Of a DNA stretch of 51,291 nucleotides, positions 43,932 through 51,291 are shown piece by piece; the first letter of the stretch is position 1; each line of letters opens with the position of its first letter. The translations under genes were made by a program, and so were the position numbers. Source of the DNA: Ignavibacteriales bacterium (lineage in GTDB: Bacteria; Bacteroidota; Ignavibacteria; Ignavibacteriales; Ignavibacteriaceae); the NCBI GenBank assembly GCA_003141435.1, contig PLLW01000110.1, positions 9,383 to 60,673 of the forward strand, given 5' to 3'. The notes under the pieces were generated by a model, which was not told the DNA's origin, did not search any database, and saw only the letters and a program-made list of their open reading frames with translations.

Positions 43932-44705
43932 ATGAAATTTAATAAGGTCACTTTGTTGTTGATCATCATTTTCGGCTCTTTAATGTTTGGCCAACAGGTA
44001 GAGAGATTGATTGAGGAAGGAGATAAATTTACTGATTCATTCAATAATAAGAGTGCATTAGATAAATACTTACAAGCAGATAAACTCTCTCCTAAAAACT
44101 GGGATATTCTGTGGCGAATAAGCAGGTCATATGTTAATATAGGCACTCATATGCCGGAAAATACAAGCGATCAAAAGGATGCTCAGTTGGAAGTATTTCA
44201 AAAAGCACTATCTTATGCAGAGATGTCAATAAATTATGGCTCCAGTAAATCAATGACATATTTAAGAAGAGCTATTGCTAACGGCAGAATCGCATTGTTT
44301 AAGGGAGTATTTACTGTGGGCGGTGTTGTTAATTCAGTAAAGAGTGACTGCGAGAAAGCCATTAAATTAAATAACGGAGGAAATTATGTTCAGGGACTCG
44401 CGCATTATGTTCTGGCAAGAACAAATGCTAAAATAAGTGAGAAATGGGCACCTGCAAGAGCAGTTTTAGGATTGGGATGGGCTGACAATGAAATAGCAAT
44501 AAAAGAATATAAGACTGCGATTTTACTTTTTCCAAATTTCAGGATGTTTTATATTGATTATGCGAGATCTTTAATTAAGGAAGATGATTATGGGGCAGCC
44601 AGAGAAATACTAAATAAGTGCATTTCCAGTCCTAAACAGGAAGAAGATGATGATAGCCGCTTTGTAGAAGCAAAACTGATGTTGAATGAAATAAAGAATA
44701 AATAA
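43932..44705 (+). CDS. Secreted TPR-like repeat protein
   Basis: A 257-residue protein with a signal peptide (FNKVTLLLIIIFGSLMFGQQ) and helical repeats of TPR character, for example DKYLQADKLSPKNWDILWRISRSYVNIGT and NFRMFYIDYARSLIKEDDYGAA. It is probably a periplasmic scaffold. The start at 43932 has GGAAA close by; the longer frame from 43860 is rejected because its extra residues look like noncoding AT sequence. It is the only plus-strand gene in the right two thirds of the window. Confidence 0.85.
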   Translation: MKFNKVTLLLIIIFGSLMFGQQVERLIEEGDKFTDSFNNKSALDKYLQADKLSPKNWDILWRISRSYVNIGTHMPENTSDQKDAQLEVFQKALSYAEMSINYGSSKSMTYLRRAIANGRIALFKGVFTVGGVVNSVKSDCEKAIKLNNGGNYVQGLAHYVLARTNAKISEKWAPARAVLGLGWADNEIAIKEYKTAILLFPNFRMFYIDYARSLIKEDDYGAAREILNKCISSPKQEEDDDSRFVEAKLMLNEIKNK

Positions 44706-44790
44706 ATTGCTTTTATTAGATCCGGGGATTTTCGCTTTCGAAGGATGGTAGAAAGAGTGGACGGGAATGACACACAAGATTATAAACAAA

Positions 44791-44816
44791 ACCCCGCATT
44801 TAGCGGGGCTCTGTTT
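44791..44816 (+). terminator. Rho-independent terminator
   Basis: CCCCGC (44792-44797), a five-base loop ATTTA, and GCGGGG (44803-44808) form a strong hairpin, followed by CTCTGTTTT on the plus strand. It lies about 85 bases after the TPR-like gene. Preceded by an A-rich stretch, it could also work for the converging minus-strand SGNH gene. Confidence 0.85.
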
Positions 44817-44873
44817 TAATAAAGTTATAGTTTTTTAAGTGATGAATTGACACCACCTCATATTATAGGAATA

Positions 44874-46301
44874 TTATAAACCGAGATTGTTCCAGTTATA
44901 TACATCAAATGAAAACTTCTTTGAGAAACTTCTCTTTCCAAAATTAAGTGACCCCGGAATAGTTGCAAGATTAATCAAGGGGTAGCTTGCCTGGAACTGT
45001 GTATTGATTACCTTAAGAAATTCATCTGCAATAAGTCCCTGTCCCTGGTTTGTAGGATGGACTCCATCAAGACTAAACAATCCGCCGGTTATAAAGAATG
45101 CAGAGAATTCAACTCCGCTATACGTAAGCCCACCATGTTGCACACTCTGAAGGAAAATATTATTGAATAATGCATTTATATCAACAAGTCCAAAGCCTTT
45201 AGCAGATGCGACATTAGCTATCGTTGTGTTAAATGCCGAAACAGCAGTCGCAGCAGTTTGTATTTCAGTTGGATCAAGAACAAATTGATCAGGGAATGGG
45301 TTATAAGGAACTAATCCAAATGGATATTGAACAATTACTCCTGTCGGTACGGGAATATGATTTACAGTATAATAGGCTCCTGTTGTGTCTCCTATAAATG
45401 CAAGAGCACTCTGACCTTGCAAAGTTATAAGTACTTTTAATGTAGCAAGATCTGACGAATCAGCAATGCCAGTTGCCCCGACCTCATGATGGCCATAGCA
45501 GAATCCGGGAAGCCCTTTTGACTGGAAATAAGCCCAGGGGGCTTGAGCAGCAAACATAGGTCCAACAGTTGTGAAGAAAGGAATTGTAGTAACTTCAGGG
45601 ATATTTGCAACTACAACCTTAGCTCCCAATGAAGCAAGACTGTCACCAAGTTGAGCATATAAGTAACTGAATGTTGCAGAAGGAGTTGGTGCGCTTGGAG
45701 ATACTCCGCCGCTTGTTGCATATCCTAATACATCGTTGTTTCCAATCCAGCATGTAACCATTGTTGGCTGTAAAAGCTTAACTTGTTGAAATTGTGTGCC
45801 TAAACCTCTTAATATTAAATTAAAGAAGGGATTTGGCACTCCTCCGAATACATTAGAAAAACATGTAAGGGAATCTTTTGCATTTAGAACATCATACACC
45901 AAGGCACCCGGAATGCCAAGATTGTTATATGGTGCAGAATATAGAAGATTCAATGGTACTCCTGAACTTGGCTGCTGAACGAGTACTAAATTAGGTGAAA
46001 GTGCATGAATCTGTAATTGGCCTCCTAGACCCGGGTCCGAGATCAATGGAATTGCATAAGTAGTATTCACTAACTTAGCGATCTGATTTCCATAAGACCA
46101 TACCTGTGCGTCTTGATATAATGCGGATGACTGATATCCGGCTGTTATGCTGTTTCCTATTGTAACGAAACGTGCAAAATCTGCATGCCCACTTATCGGA
46201 GATTGTGCTGTTGGTGCTGTCAGGTTCGACCTGTCCTGGCAGCCGATTATTATAATCGATATAAAGGTCAGTATAAAAATTGTTCTTAAAATCTTTCTCA
46301 T
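44874..46301 (-). CDS. SGNH/GDSL-hydrolase lipoprotein
   Basis: A 475-residue lipoprotein with a lipobox ending IIIIGC (Cys21) and an SGNH hydrolase fold. Block I is VTIGNSITAGYQ, with the nucleophile Ser in GNS. Block III is CWIGNNDVLG, and the late Asp-His pair is DGVHPTN. A long insert between the blocks (about residues 60-320) gives a larger protein than typical SGNH esterases. It is probably an outer-membrane or periplasmic esterase or lipase; the substrate is unknown. It follows the FadL-type gene by 20 bases and is likely co-transcribed. Confidence 0.88.
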   Translation of the reverse strand: MRKILRTIFILTFISIIIIGCQDRSNLTAPTAQSPISGHADFARFVTIGNSITAGYQSSALYQDAQVWSYGNQIAKLVNTTYAIPLISDPGLGGQLQIHALSPNLVLVQQPSSGVPLNLLYSAPYNNLGIPGALVYDVLNAKDSLTCFSNVFGGVPNPFFNLILRGLGTQFQQVKLLQPTMVTCWIGNNDVLGYATSGGVSPSAPTPSATFSYLYAQLGDSLASLGAKVVVANIPEVTTIPFFTTVGPMFAAQAPWAYFQSKGLPGFCYGHHEVGATGIADSSDLATLKVLITLQGQSALAFIGDTTGAYYTVNHIPVPTGVIVQYPFGLVPYNPFPDQFVLDPTEIQTAATAVSAFNTTIANVASAKGFGLVDINALFNNIFLQSVQHGGLTYSGVEFSAFFITGGLFSLDGVHPTNQGQGLIADEFLKVINTQFQASYPLINLATIPGSLNFGKRSFSKKFSFDVYNWNNLGL

Positions 46302-46321
46302 AATTTATTATCCTTTTCTAT

Positions 46322-47587
46322 TTATAAACTATATGACAAACTGATCGAACCAATGTTAGCAAATGAATTATATGTTCCGTTGAATTTTTGAGTACCAGTA
46401 GGATATGTTGGAATTACAAACTCATTTGAATTTGTTACAGTTAATTCGCTTGATCTTATAAATAAATAAGATACTGCCGCAGCGAAATGGCTAGTAACTT
46501 TGTAGCTGGCTCCAATACTAAAACAAATCCTGTTTGCATCAGGTAATGATGGATTAAGATATTGAGGTTTAACAGGATTCTTGTCGTAATATATTCCGCC
46601 CTGGAATGCAAGATTGTTACAGCACTTATATTCTGCACCTAATCTTATAATATATGAATTGTCATATAATCTTGGGCTTGCGATCCTTGGAACATTTGTA
46701 AAATCAATAGCCAGAGTATCATAACTTGACCACCCGATATATTGAAAATCTGCTGAAAGTTTTAAGTCTGGTATCAGATCATAGGCTGCTCCGAATGTAA
46801 GATTAAAAGGAGTAGTAAGATTGGCCGTTATTGCACCTGCCGGAAAATTAGATGCTAACTGTGTGGCGCCAACTGTTGTTGCAGTTCCTGTGAAATTATA
46901 TTTTATTTGGCTGTGGAAAGAAGCTCCCAAAGAAAGTTCGCTAGTTGGTTTATAAAGAATACCGAAGTTATAACCAAAGGCAGAATTATCTTTTCCATCA
47001 AGTGAGATTAAAGCATCTCCATTAAATAAAATAGGATGTGTCGGATCAGTAGCATAAGGAATTTTCTGTGTAATTGTGACAGTAGCAAAACTAAAAACAA
47101 GTCCTGCGCTTATTGAAAGATTATCCATAACTTTGTAAGCGCCTTCTCCTGTAATTGTATAAGCTCTTACATCAGTCTTAAGGGCTAAATATCTTCCAGG
47201 CCAGTCTGTTGGCCATTCGGTGCCAAGACCAAAAGGAACATTGAATGCTAAACCTACAGCCCAGTTGCCTGCACCATAGGTCGCATAGCCGTTAGGGATT
47301 ACAAATGTCTGAGCTTTTGTCTTGTATGAAGTTACATCCGGGTAGATGCCTCTGAATTCTGAATTAGGAGCAATAAAAGATGTTCCTGCCATAAAATTCA
47401 AGCCGTCAAGCTGTACCAATCCTGCACCATTAAAATACATTGCAGAAGGATCATCTGCCACAGCAGTGAACGCTCCCCCCATACCCATGGCACGTGCGCC
47501 ATGTTCATTTAATTGAAAACCGCCTGCATGTATTGTTCCAATAAACAGTGCAGACAGAACAAGCATTTTGCTCATTTTTAGTTTCAA
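46322..47587 (-). CDS. FadL/OmpP1-type outer-membrane transporter
   Basis: The 421-residue protein has a signal peptide (KMLVLSALFIGTIHA) and the mature N-terminus GGFQLNEHGARAMGMGGAFTAVADDPSAMYFN, the hallmark of the FadL/TodX long-chain fatty acid and hydrocarbon channels. The rest consists of beta-strands ending in YSL, as in a barrel. A GGAGG four bases before the TTG at 47587 supports that start; the first ATG is four codons later. It likely imports lipids, hydrocarbons or similar hydrophobic compounds. The SGNH lipoprotein gene is immediately downstream. Confidence 0.92.
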   Translation of the reverse strand: MKLKMSKMLVLSALFIGTIHAGGFQLNEHGARAMGMGGAFTAVADDPSAMYFNGAGLVQLDGLNFMAGTSFIAPNSEFRGIYPDVTSYKTKAQTFVIPNGYATYGAGNWAVGLAFNVPFGLGTEWPTDWPGRYLALKTDVRAYTITGEGAYKVMDNLSISAGLVFSFATVTITQKIPYATDPTHPILFNGDALISLDGKDNSAFGYNFGILYKPTSELSLGASFHSQIKYNFTGTATTVGATQLASNFPAGAITANLTTPFNLTFGAAYDLIPDLKLSADFQYIGWSSYDTLAIDFTNVPRIASPRLYDNSYIIRLGAEYKCCNNLAFQGGIYYDKNPVKPQYLNPSLPDANRICFSIGASYKVTSHFAAAVSYLFIRSSELTVTNSNEFVIPTYPTGTQKFNGTYNSFANIGSISLSYSL

Positions 47588-47591
47588 GTGA

Positions 47592-47596
47592 CCTCC
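47592..47596 (-). promoter_or_regulatory. Ribosome binding site of the FadL-type gene
   Basis: GGAGG four bases before the TTG at 47587 and 16 bases before the first ATG at 47575. The spacing favours the TTG start. Confidence 0.7.
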
Positions 47597-47634
47597 AGAA
47601 TTATATTAATGATTAGTTATTTGAAATATATAGT

Positions 47635-48135
47635 TTATTCAATAATAAAAAGAGTGCAGCCTTTTTCAACTGTCATTCCCTCTTTAACATTAACGCTTTT
47701 AATTTTACCTGATATATGTGCTTTCAAATCATTTTCCATCTTCATCGCCTCAAGTATTAAAACCGAATCACCCTCCATGACTTCATCTCCAGCTTGTTTT
47801 ATTATTCTTAAAACCATTCCAGGCATTGGGGCCTTTACCTCAATTTTAGGCTGAGCCGAAGTTTTTAATTCTATTAACTTTACGGCGTTTTCCTGCACTG
47901 ATGTTCTTATAAGTGTTTCAAAGTTCTTTCCATCAATTGAAATCACAAACCTTTCATGATTTATTTGGTCAGCAGATATTTCATATATTTTATTATCTAA
48001 TTTTAACAGGTAGGTCTCGCCGCTTAGGTGATACAACTCATGATTGTATTCTTTATCATCAACATAGATAATTGTATTTCCCGAAAGTCTGACATTCTTT
48101 TTTTTGTTATTAACAGTAACAATAAATTCACTCAT
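47635..48135 (-). CDS. Biotin carboxyl carrier subunit of an acyl-CoA carboxylase
   Basis: A 166-residue protein with an N-terminal beta-rich part (about 1-90, unlike the short linker of bacterial AccB) and a C-terminal biotinyl domain (about 98-166). The biotin acceptor is Lys132 in LEAMKMENDLKAH. The N-terminal part resembles that of propionyl- or methylcrotonyl-type carboxylase alpha subunits. It overlaps accC by eight bases. The transferase beta subunit is not in the window, so the substrate (acetyl-, propionyl- or other acyl-CoA) is open. Confidence 0.9.
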   Translation of the reverse strand: MSEFIVTVNNKKKNVRLSGNTIIYVDDKEYNHELYHLSGETYLLKLDNKIYEISADQINHERFVISIDGKNFETLIRTSVQENAVKLIELKTSAQPKIEVKAPMPGMVLRIIKQAGDEVMEGDSVLILEAMKMENDLKAHISGKIKSVNVKEGMTVEKGCTLFIIE

Positions 48136-49615
48136 ATTGTAACTCGTTCCATTTATTGTTGTCTGTTATAGAATTTTTGAATTCAGTTGATGAACTCCGT
48201 ACTTTCAGCAAGGAAGAAATAATTACGACTGCATTTTCTATCTCATTAGAAGAAACAGCCCTGTTTTGAAGTTCACCAGTAAATTCCTTTTCCATAAAAT
48301 TAATATCATAGCTTCCATTTATAAAATTAATATTGTTACAAACTGCCTTAACCAATGGAATGTTTGTAGTAACGCCTGCTACCTGGAACTCACTAAGGGC
48401 TCTTTTTAACCTTTCTAGGGCTTCTTGTCTTGTTCTACCCCATGCAGATAATTTGGCAATTAATGGATCATAGTAAAGTGAAATCAGGGAGCCCCTTGAA
48501 AACCCAGTGTCGATTCTAATACCGGGCCCAGAAGGTATCTGAAATTCCAAAAGTTTTCCAGTTGAAGGAAGGAAATTGTTTTCAGGATCTTCAGCATAAA
48601 TTCTTGCTTCTATAGAATGCCCGTTTATCTTAAGATCTCCCTGATCAAATGAAAGTTTTTCTCCTGCTGCAACATTTATTTGCTCTTTAACAAGGTCTAA
48701 TCCACTTATCATCTCGGTTACAGGATGTTCAACTTGGAGCCTGGTATTCATTTCTAGAAAATAGAAATTTGAATACTTGTCCATAAGAAACTCAATAGTT
48801 CCTGCATTATAATATCCGCACGCTTTCGCAGCATTTATAGCAACTTGGGTAATCTTATCCCTTGTTTTATTATCAACAAAAGAAGATGGGGCTTCCTCTA
48901 TTATTTTTTGATACCTTCGTTGAATTGAACATTCCCTTTCAAATATATGTACATAATTTCCTAGTCTATCTCCGAATATCTGCACTTCAATATGTCTCGG
49001 ATTCTCAATATATTTTTCGATATATACAGTGTCGTCAGCAAAAAACTTCAGAGCCTCCCTTTGAGCTGCTTCAAAGGAAGAAGCAAATTCATTTTGAATC
49101 GTAACTAACTTCATCCCTTTACCTCCGCCACCTGCTGCTGCCTTAAGCAAAATAGGATAGCCAATCTTAATAGCGGCCTCTTTTCCTTCACTCACAGATT
49201 TAATCGGGTAAGTTGTCCCGGGAACAATGGGGACATTATACTGGCTCATTAATTGTCTTGCTGCTGTTTTGACTCCCATCATCTTTACTGAAGATGAAGA
49301 AGGACCAATAAAGGTAATTCCGGCATCTTCAACTGCCTCGATAAATACTGCATTCTCAGAAAAGAATCCATAACCGGGATGTATAGCATCTGCACCAACT
49401 TGCTTAGCTATGGATATTATTTTGTCCTGGTTAAGGTATGATTCAGAAGAAGGAGATTCGCCCAAATAGTAAGCCTCATCGGCATATTTTGTATGCGGGG
49501 AAGTTTTATCTGCTTCCGAGTAAACTGCAACGGAATTAATATTCATTTCCTTACAGGCTCGTATGATCCTTAGGGCAATTTCGCCCCGGTTAGCGATTAA
49601 GATTTTTTTAAACAA
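48128..49615 (-). CDS. accC: Biotin carboxylase subunit
   Basis: The 495-residue ATP-grasp enzyme carboxylates biotin. It starts KKILIANRGEIALRIIRACK and has KAAAGGGGKGMKLV, EKYIENPRHIEVQIFGD, FLEMNTRLQVEHPVTEMI and RIYAEDPENNFLPSTG. The start is TTG at 49615, with AAGGA five bases upstream that overlaps the mutS2 stop. It is coupled to the biotin carrier gene. About 50 residues longer than typical AccC, with a divergent C-terminal end, it resembles acyl-CoA carboxylase alpha subunits. Confidence 0.95.
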   Translation of the reverse strand: MFKKILIANRGEIALRIIRACKEMNINSVAVYSEADKTSPHTKYADEAYYLGESPSSESYLNQDKIISIAKQVGADAIHPGYGFFSENAVFIEAVEDAGITFIGPSSSSVKMMGVKTAARQLMSQYNVPIVPGTTYPIKSVSEGKEAAIKIGYPILLKAAAGGGGKGMKLVTIQNEFASSFEAAQREALKFFADDTVYIEKYIENPRHIEVQIFGDRLGNYVHIFERECSIQRRYQKIIEEAPSSFVDNKTRDKITQVAINAAKACGYYNAGTIEFLMDKYSNFYFLEMNTRLQVEHPVTEMISGLDLVKEQINVAAGEKLSFDQGDLKINGHSIEARIYAEDPENNFLPSTGKLLEFQIPSGPGIRIDTGFSRGSLISLYYDPLIAKLSAWGRTRQEALERLKRALSEFQVAGVTTNIPLVKAVCNNINFINGSYDINFMEKEFTGELQNRAVSSNEIENAVVIISSLLKVRSSSTEFKNSITDNNKWNELQYE

Positions 49616-49623
49616 AAGGTTCC

Positions 49624-51291
49624 TTACTTCAGTTCAGCAATTGTAATACCTTCACCGCCAAACTCAATCGGTGCAAAGTAGAAGTTCTTTATTTGATCAT
49701 GGTGTTTTAATAAGTCGACCACCATTTTCTTAAGGGCCCCAGTACCTTTTCCGTGAAGAATCTCAACTCTTTCCAATCCTACCGTATATGCTGTATCAAT
49801 AAATTTAATAACTTCAAATTCAGCAGTTTCAGGCTTTTCTCCCCTAATATCCAGCCTTATCTGAGGAGAACTAATATTATAACTATAGTCAGATATATCT
49901 ATTGCTTTTTCTTTAACATTATTGCTCTGCTCTATATTAATAACAGGAACATTCATCTTTATCTTTCCCGTGTTAATAACAGCTTTTCTCATATCCTTTG
50001 AAAGTTCTATTATTTTTCCCCTAGTTTCTGTGCCTTTGATACAGACAAAATCTCCAACTGTACAATGAGTTTTAATTTCTTTTAAGTCAACAATTTCTTT
50101 AAATATATTCCTATTTTCTTCTTTAATTGTTTTAACTAATGCTAGGGACTTTTTGATGACTTCACTGGAAGCATTGCTCTCCTTAAGTTCTTTTATTACC
50201 TTTTCAATTTTACTATTAACTCCCCTTAAATAGACTTCTGCATCATCCTTTGTTTTTCTAATTATTTCTTTTTTTTCAGTATTTAATTTATCAACATTTT
50301 GCTGGTAAAGATTTGCTAGACCAGTAAGGCGTGTATTTTCAAGGTTAGCATCTCTTAACTGTTGTTCAAGTTTTTTAGATTTAGTTTCAAGGTCGATAAG
50401 AAAGTTTTCAACTTTATGCTTATCTGTATCGAGATAATTTTCAGCATACTGAAAAAATTCGTTAGTAAATCCAATTCGTTTTGCAACTTCAAAAGCATAA
50501 CTCGAACCAGGGATTCCCTGCTTAAATAAATAGGTCGGTTTGAGATTTATATTATCAAACTCCATAGCCGCATTTTCAAAACCTTCAAGTTCATTAGCAA
50601 TAATCTTAAGACTTCCATGATGAGTTGAGGCAAAAACTATAGCGCCTTGTTTCTTGAGAGATACCAAAACAGCGGCTGCAAGGGCTGATCCTTCGGCGGG
50701 ATCTGTGCCTGTTCCAATCTCATCAAGTAATACGAGCGAATTTTCATTAGCTTTTTCAAGCACATGTCTTATGTTAGCGAGGTGAGAACTAAATGTTGAA
50801 AGATCATCTTCAATGGACTGTTCGTCACCAATATCGAGAAGGATATTTTCAAAGAAATGCATATTACTGTCAGGACTTGCGGGAATATGTATGCCGGATT
50901 GGAGAAGTAAAGAAATTAAACCTAATGTTTTTAGTACTACGGTTTTTCCGCCTGCATTGGGACCTGTTATTATAATTACTTTATTCTGATCTATTCTGAC
51001 ACTCAGAGGAACAGTTTTTTCTCTGCTCAGCCTTTTCAGAATTATAGGATGTCGAGCGTCTTTTAATTCCAGAGGTTTTTTATTGTTGATAGTTGGAAAA
51101 GAACCAATTATTTCAATTGAATACTGAGCACGAGCAAAGATAGTATCAATTTCTGATACGAGTTTAAGTGTTTCTTTGAGTTGAAGACTTACAGTGCCAA
51201 TGAGTTTAGTGAGTTCTCGCAGAAGTTTTTCAATCTCTCTCTTTTCGGCGAAAGATAGTGTAATTATTTCATTATTGAGCTCAAGGGTCTG
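49624..51291 (-). CDS. mutS2: Endonuclease MutS2, N-terminus outside window
   Basis: The open frame continues to the right edge of the window, so the 5' part is missing; 555 codons are visible. The MutS ATPase domain has the Walker A motif TGPNAGGKT near base 50950, FFENILLDIGDEQSIEDDLSTFSSH and VLLDEIGTGTDPAEGSALAAAVL. A coiled-coil clamp follows at about 50190-50470. The C-terminus is an Smr nuclease domain (LDIRGEKPETAEFE, ILHGKGTGALKKMV). MutS2 with Smr suppresses recombination and rescues stalled ribosomes in other bacteria. It is eight bases upstream of accC and may share its transcript. Confidence 0.96.
   Translation of the reverse strand, partial: QTLELNNEIITLSFAEKREIEKLLRELTKLIGTVSLQLKETLKLVSEIDTIFARAQYSIEIIGSFPTINNKKPLELKDARHPIILKRLSREKTVPLSVRIDQNKVIIITGPNAGGKTVVLKTLGLISLLLQSGIHIPASPDSNMHFFENILLDIGDEQSIEDDLSTFSSHLANIRHVLEKANENSLVLLDEIGTGTDPAEGSALAAAVLVSLKKQGAIVFASTHHGSLKIIANELEGFENAAMEFDNINLKPTYLFKQGIPGSSYAFEVAKRIGFTNEFFQYAENYLDTDKHKVENFLIDLETKSKKLEQQLRDANLENTRLTGLANLYQQNVDKLNTEKKEIIRKTKDDAEVYLRGVNSKIEKVIKELKESNASSEVIKKSLALVKTIKEENRNIFKEIVDLKEIKTHCTVGDFVCIKGTETRGKIIELSKDMRKAVINTGKIKMNVPVINIEQSNNVKEKAIDISDYSYNISSPQIRLDIRGEKPETAEFEVIKFIDTAYTVGLERVEILHGKGTGALKKMVVDLLKHHDQIKNFYFAPIEFGGEGITIAELK

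Overview
The window is AT-rich (roughly one third G+C by eye), gene-dense bacterial chromosome. Several traits point to the Bacteroidota/Chlorobiota side of the FCB group, most likely an Ignavibacteria-like lineage. These are a type IX secretion C-terminal sorting domain with the NYPNPFNPTT signature (33527-34393), a parA-parB-DUF5683 cluster, a folP-cdaA pair, a Bacteroidota-type YbeY metal site, a Wzi-like outer-membrane protein and several short conserved genes of that group. This placement is inference; no 16S rRNA is present. I see no prophage, insertion sequence, CRISPR array or integrative element. The content is core housekeeping genes with a few lineage-specific ones.

Layout. A partial gene runs off the left edge on the minus strand, followed by a secreted Sel1-repeat protein. 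The plus strand from 2.0 to 15.2 kb carries a cytosolic GAF/HisKA_2 histidine kinase, folP, cdaA (c-di-AMP synthase), a short CHAD protein, parA, parB, a DUF5683 protein, a zinc-ribbon membrane protein, a class III aminotransferase, nadB, two unrecognised genes, aroQ, a MerR regulator, tRNA-Pro(GGG), pgsA and ftsY. From 15.4 kb to the right edge almost everything is on the minus strand. Its groups, listed left to right (so each is transcribed in reverse of the listed order), are: hbd with a frameshifted thiolase; holB, DUF2795 and an M23 peptidase; hprK, hpf, xerC, topA, smg and ybeY; DUF3108, an S41 protease, a Wzi-like protein, a GT2 glycosyltransferase and lysS; a small membrane protein, a C1 peptidase and the T9SS-sorted protein; dacB, rluB, scpB, scpA, trpS and an HNH endonuclease; acpS, an MCE/MlaD protein, a small membrane protein and a DUF21/CBS protein; ssb and a SPOR lipoprotein. 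One secreted protein at 43.9 kb is on the plus strand. The last minus-strand run is an SGNH lipoprotein, a FadL-type porin, a biotin carrier, a biotin carboxylase and mutS2, which is cut by the right edge.

How the genes work together. Chromosome maintenance is strongly represented (ParAB, ScpAB, XerC, TopA, SSB, HolB, MutS2). Envelope biogenesis is too (PgsA, DacB, M23 and S41 peptidases, MCE protein, Wzi-like protein, FadL). The carboxylase genes lie directly upstream of the FadL porin and the SGNH esterase, which suggests a lipid or ester uptake and use module. The thiolase beside hbd carries at least four frame breaks, while almost every other gene is intact. The HNH gene shows a single similar break at its start.

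Main points for a second look: the broken thiolase, the HNH gene whose conserved N-terminus is in another frame, the cdaA-CHAD pair, the carboxylase-FadL-SGNH group, the MCE gene with an unidentified small membrane partner, and the large share of TTG starts. I did not find a clearly new defence or mobile system.
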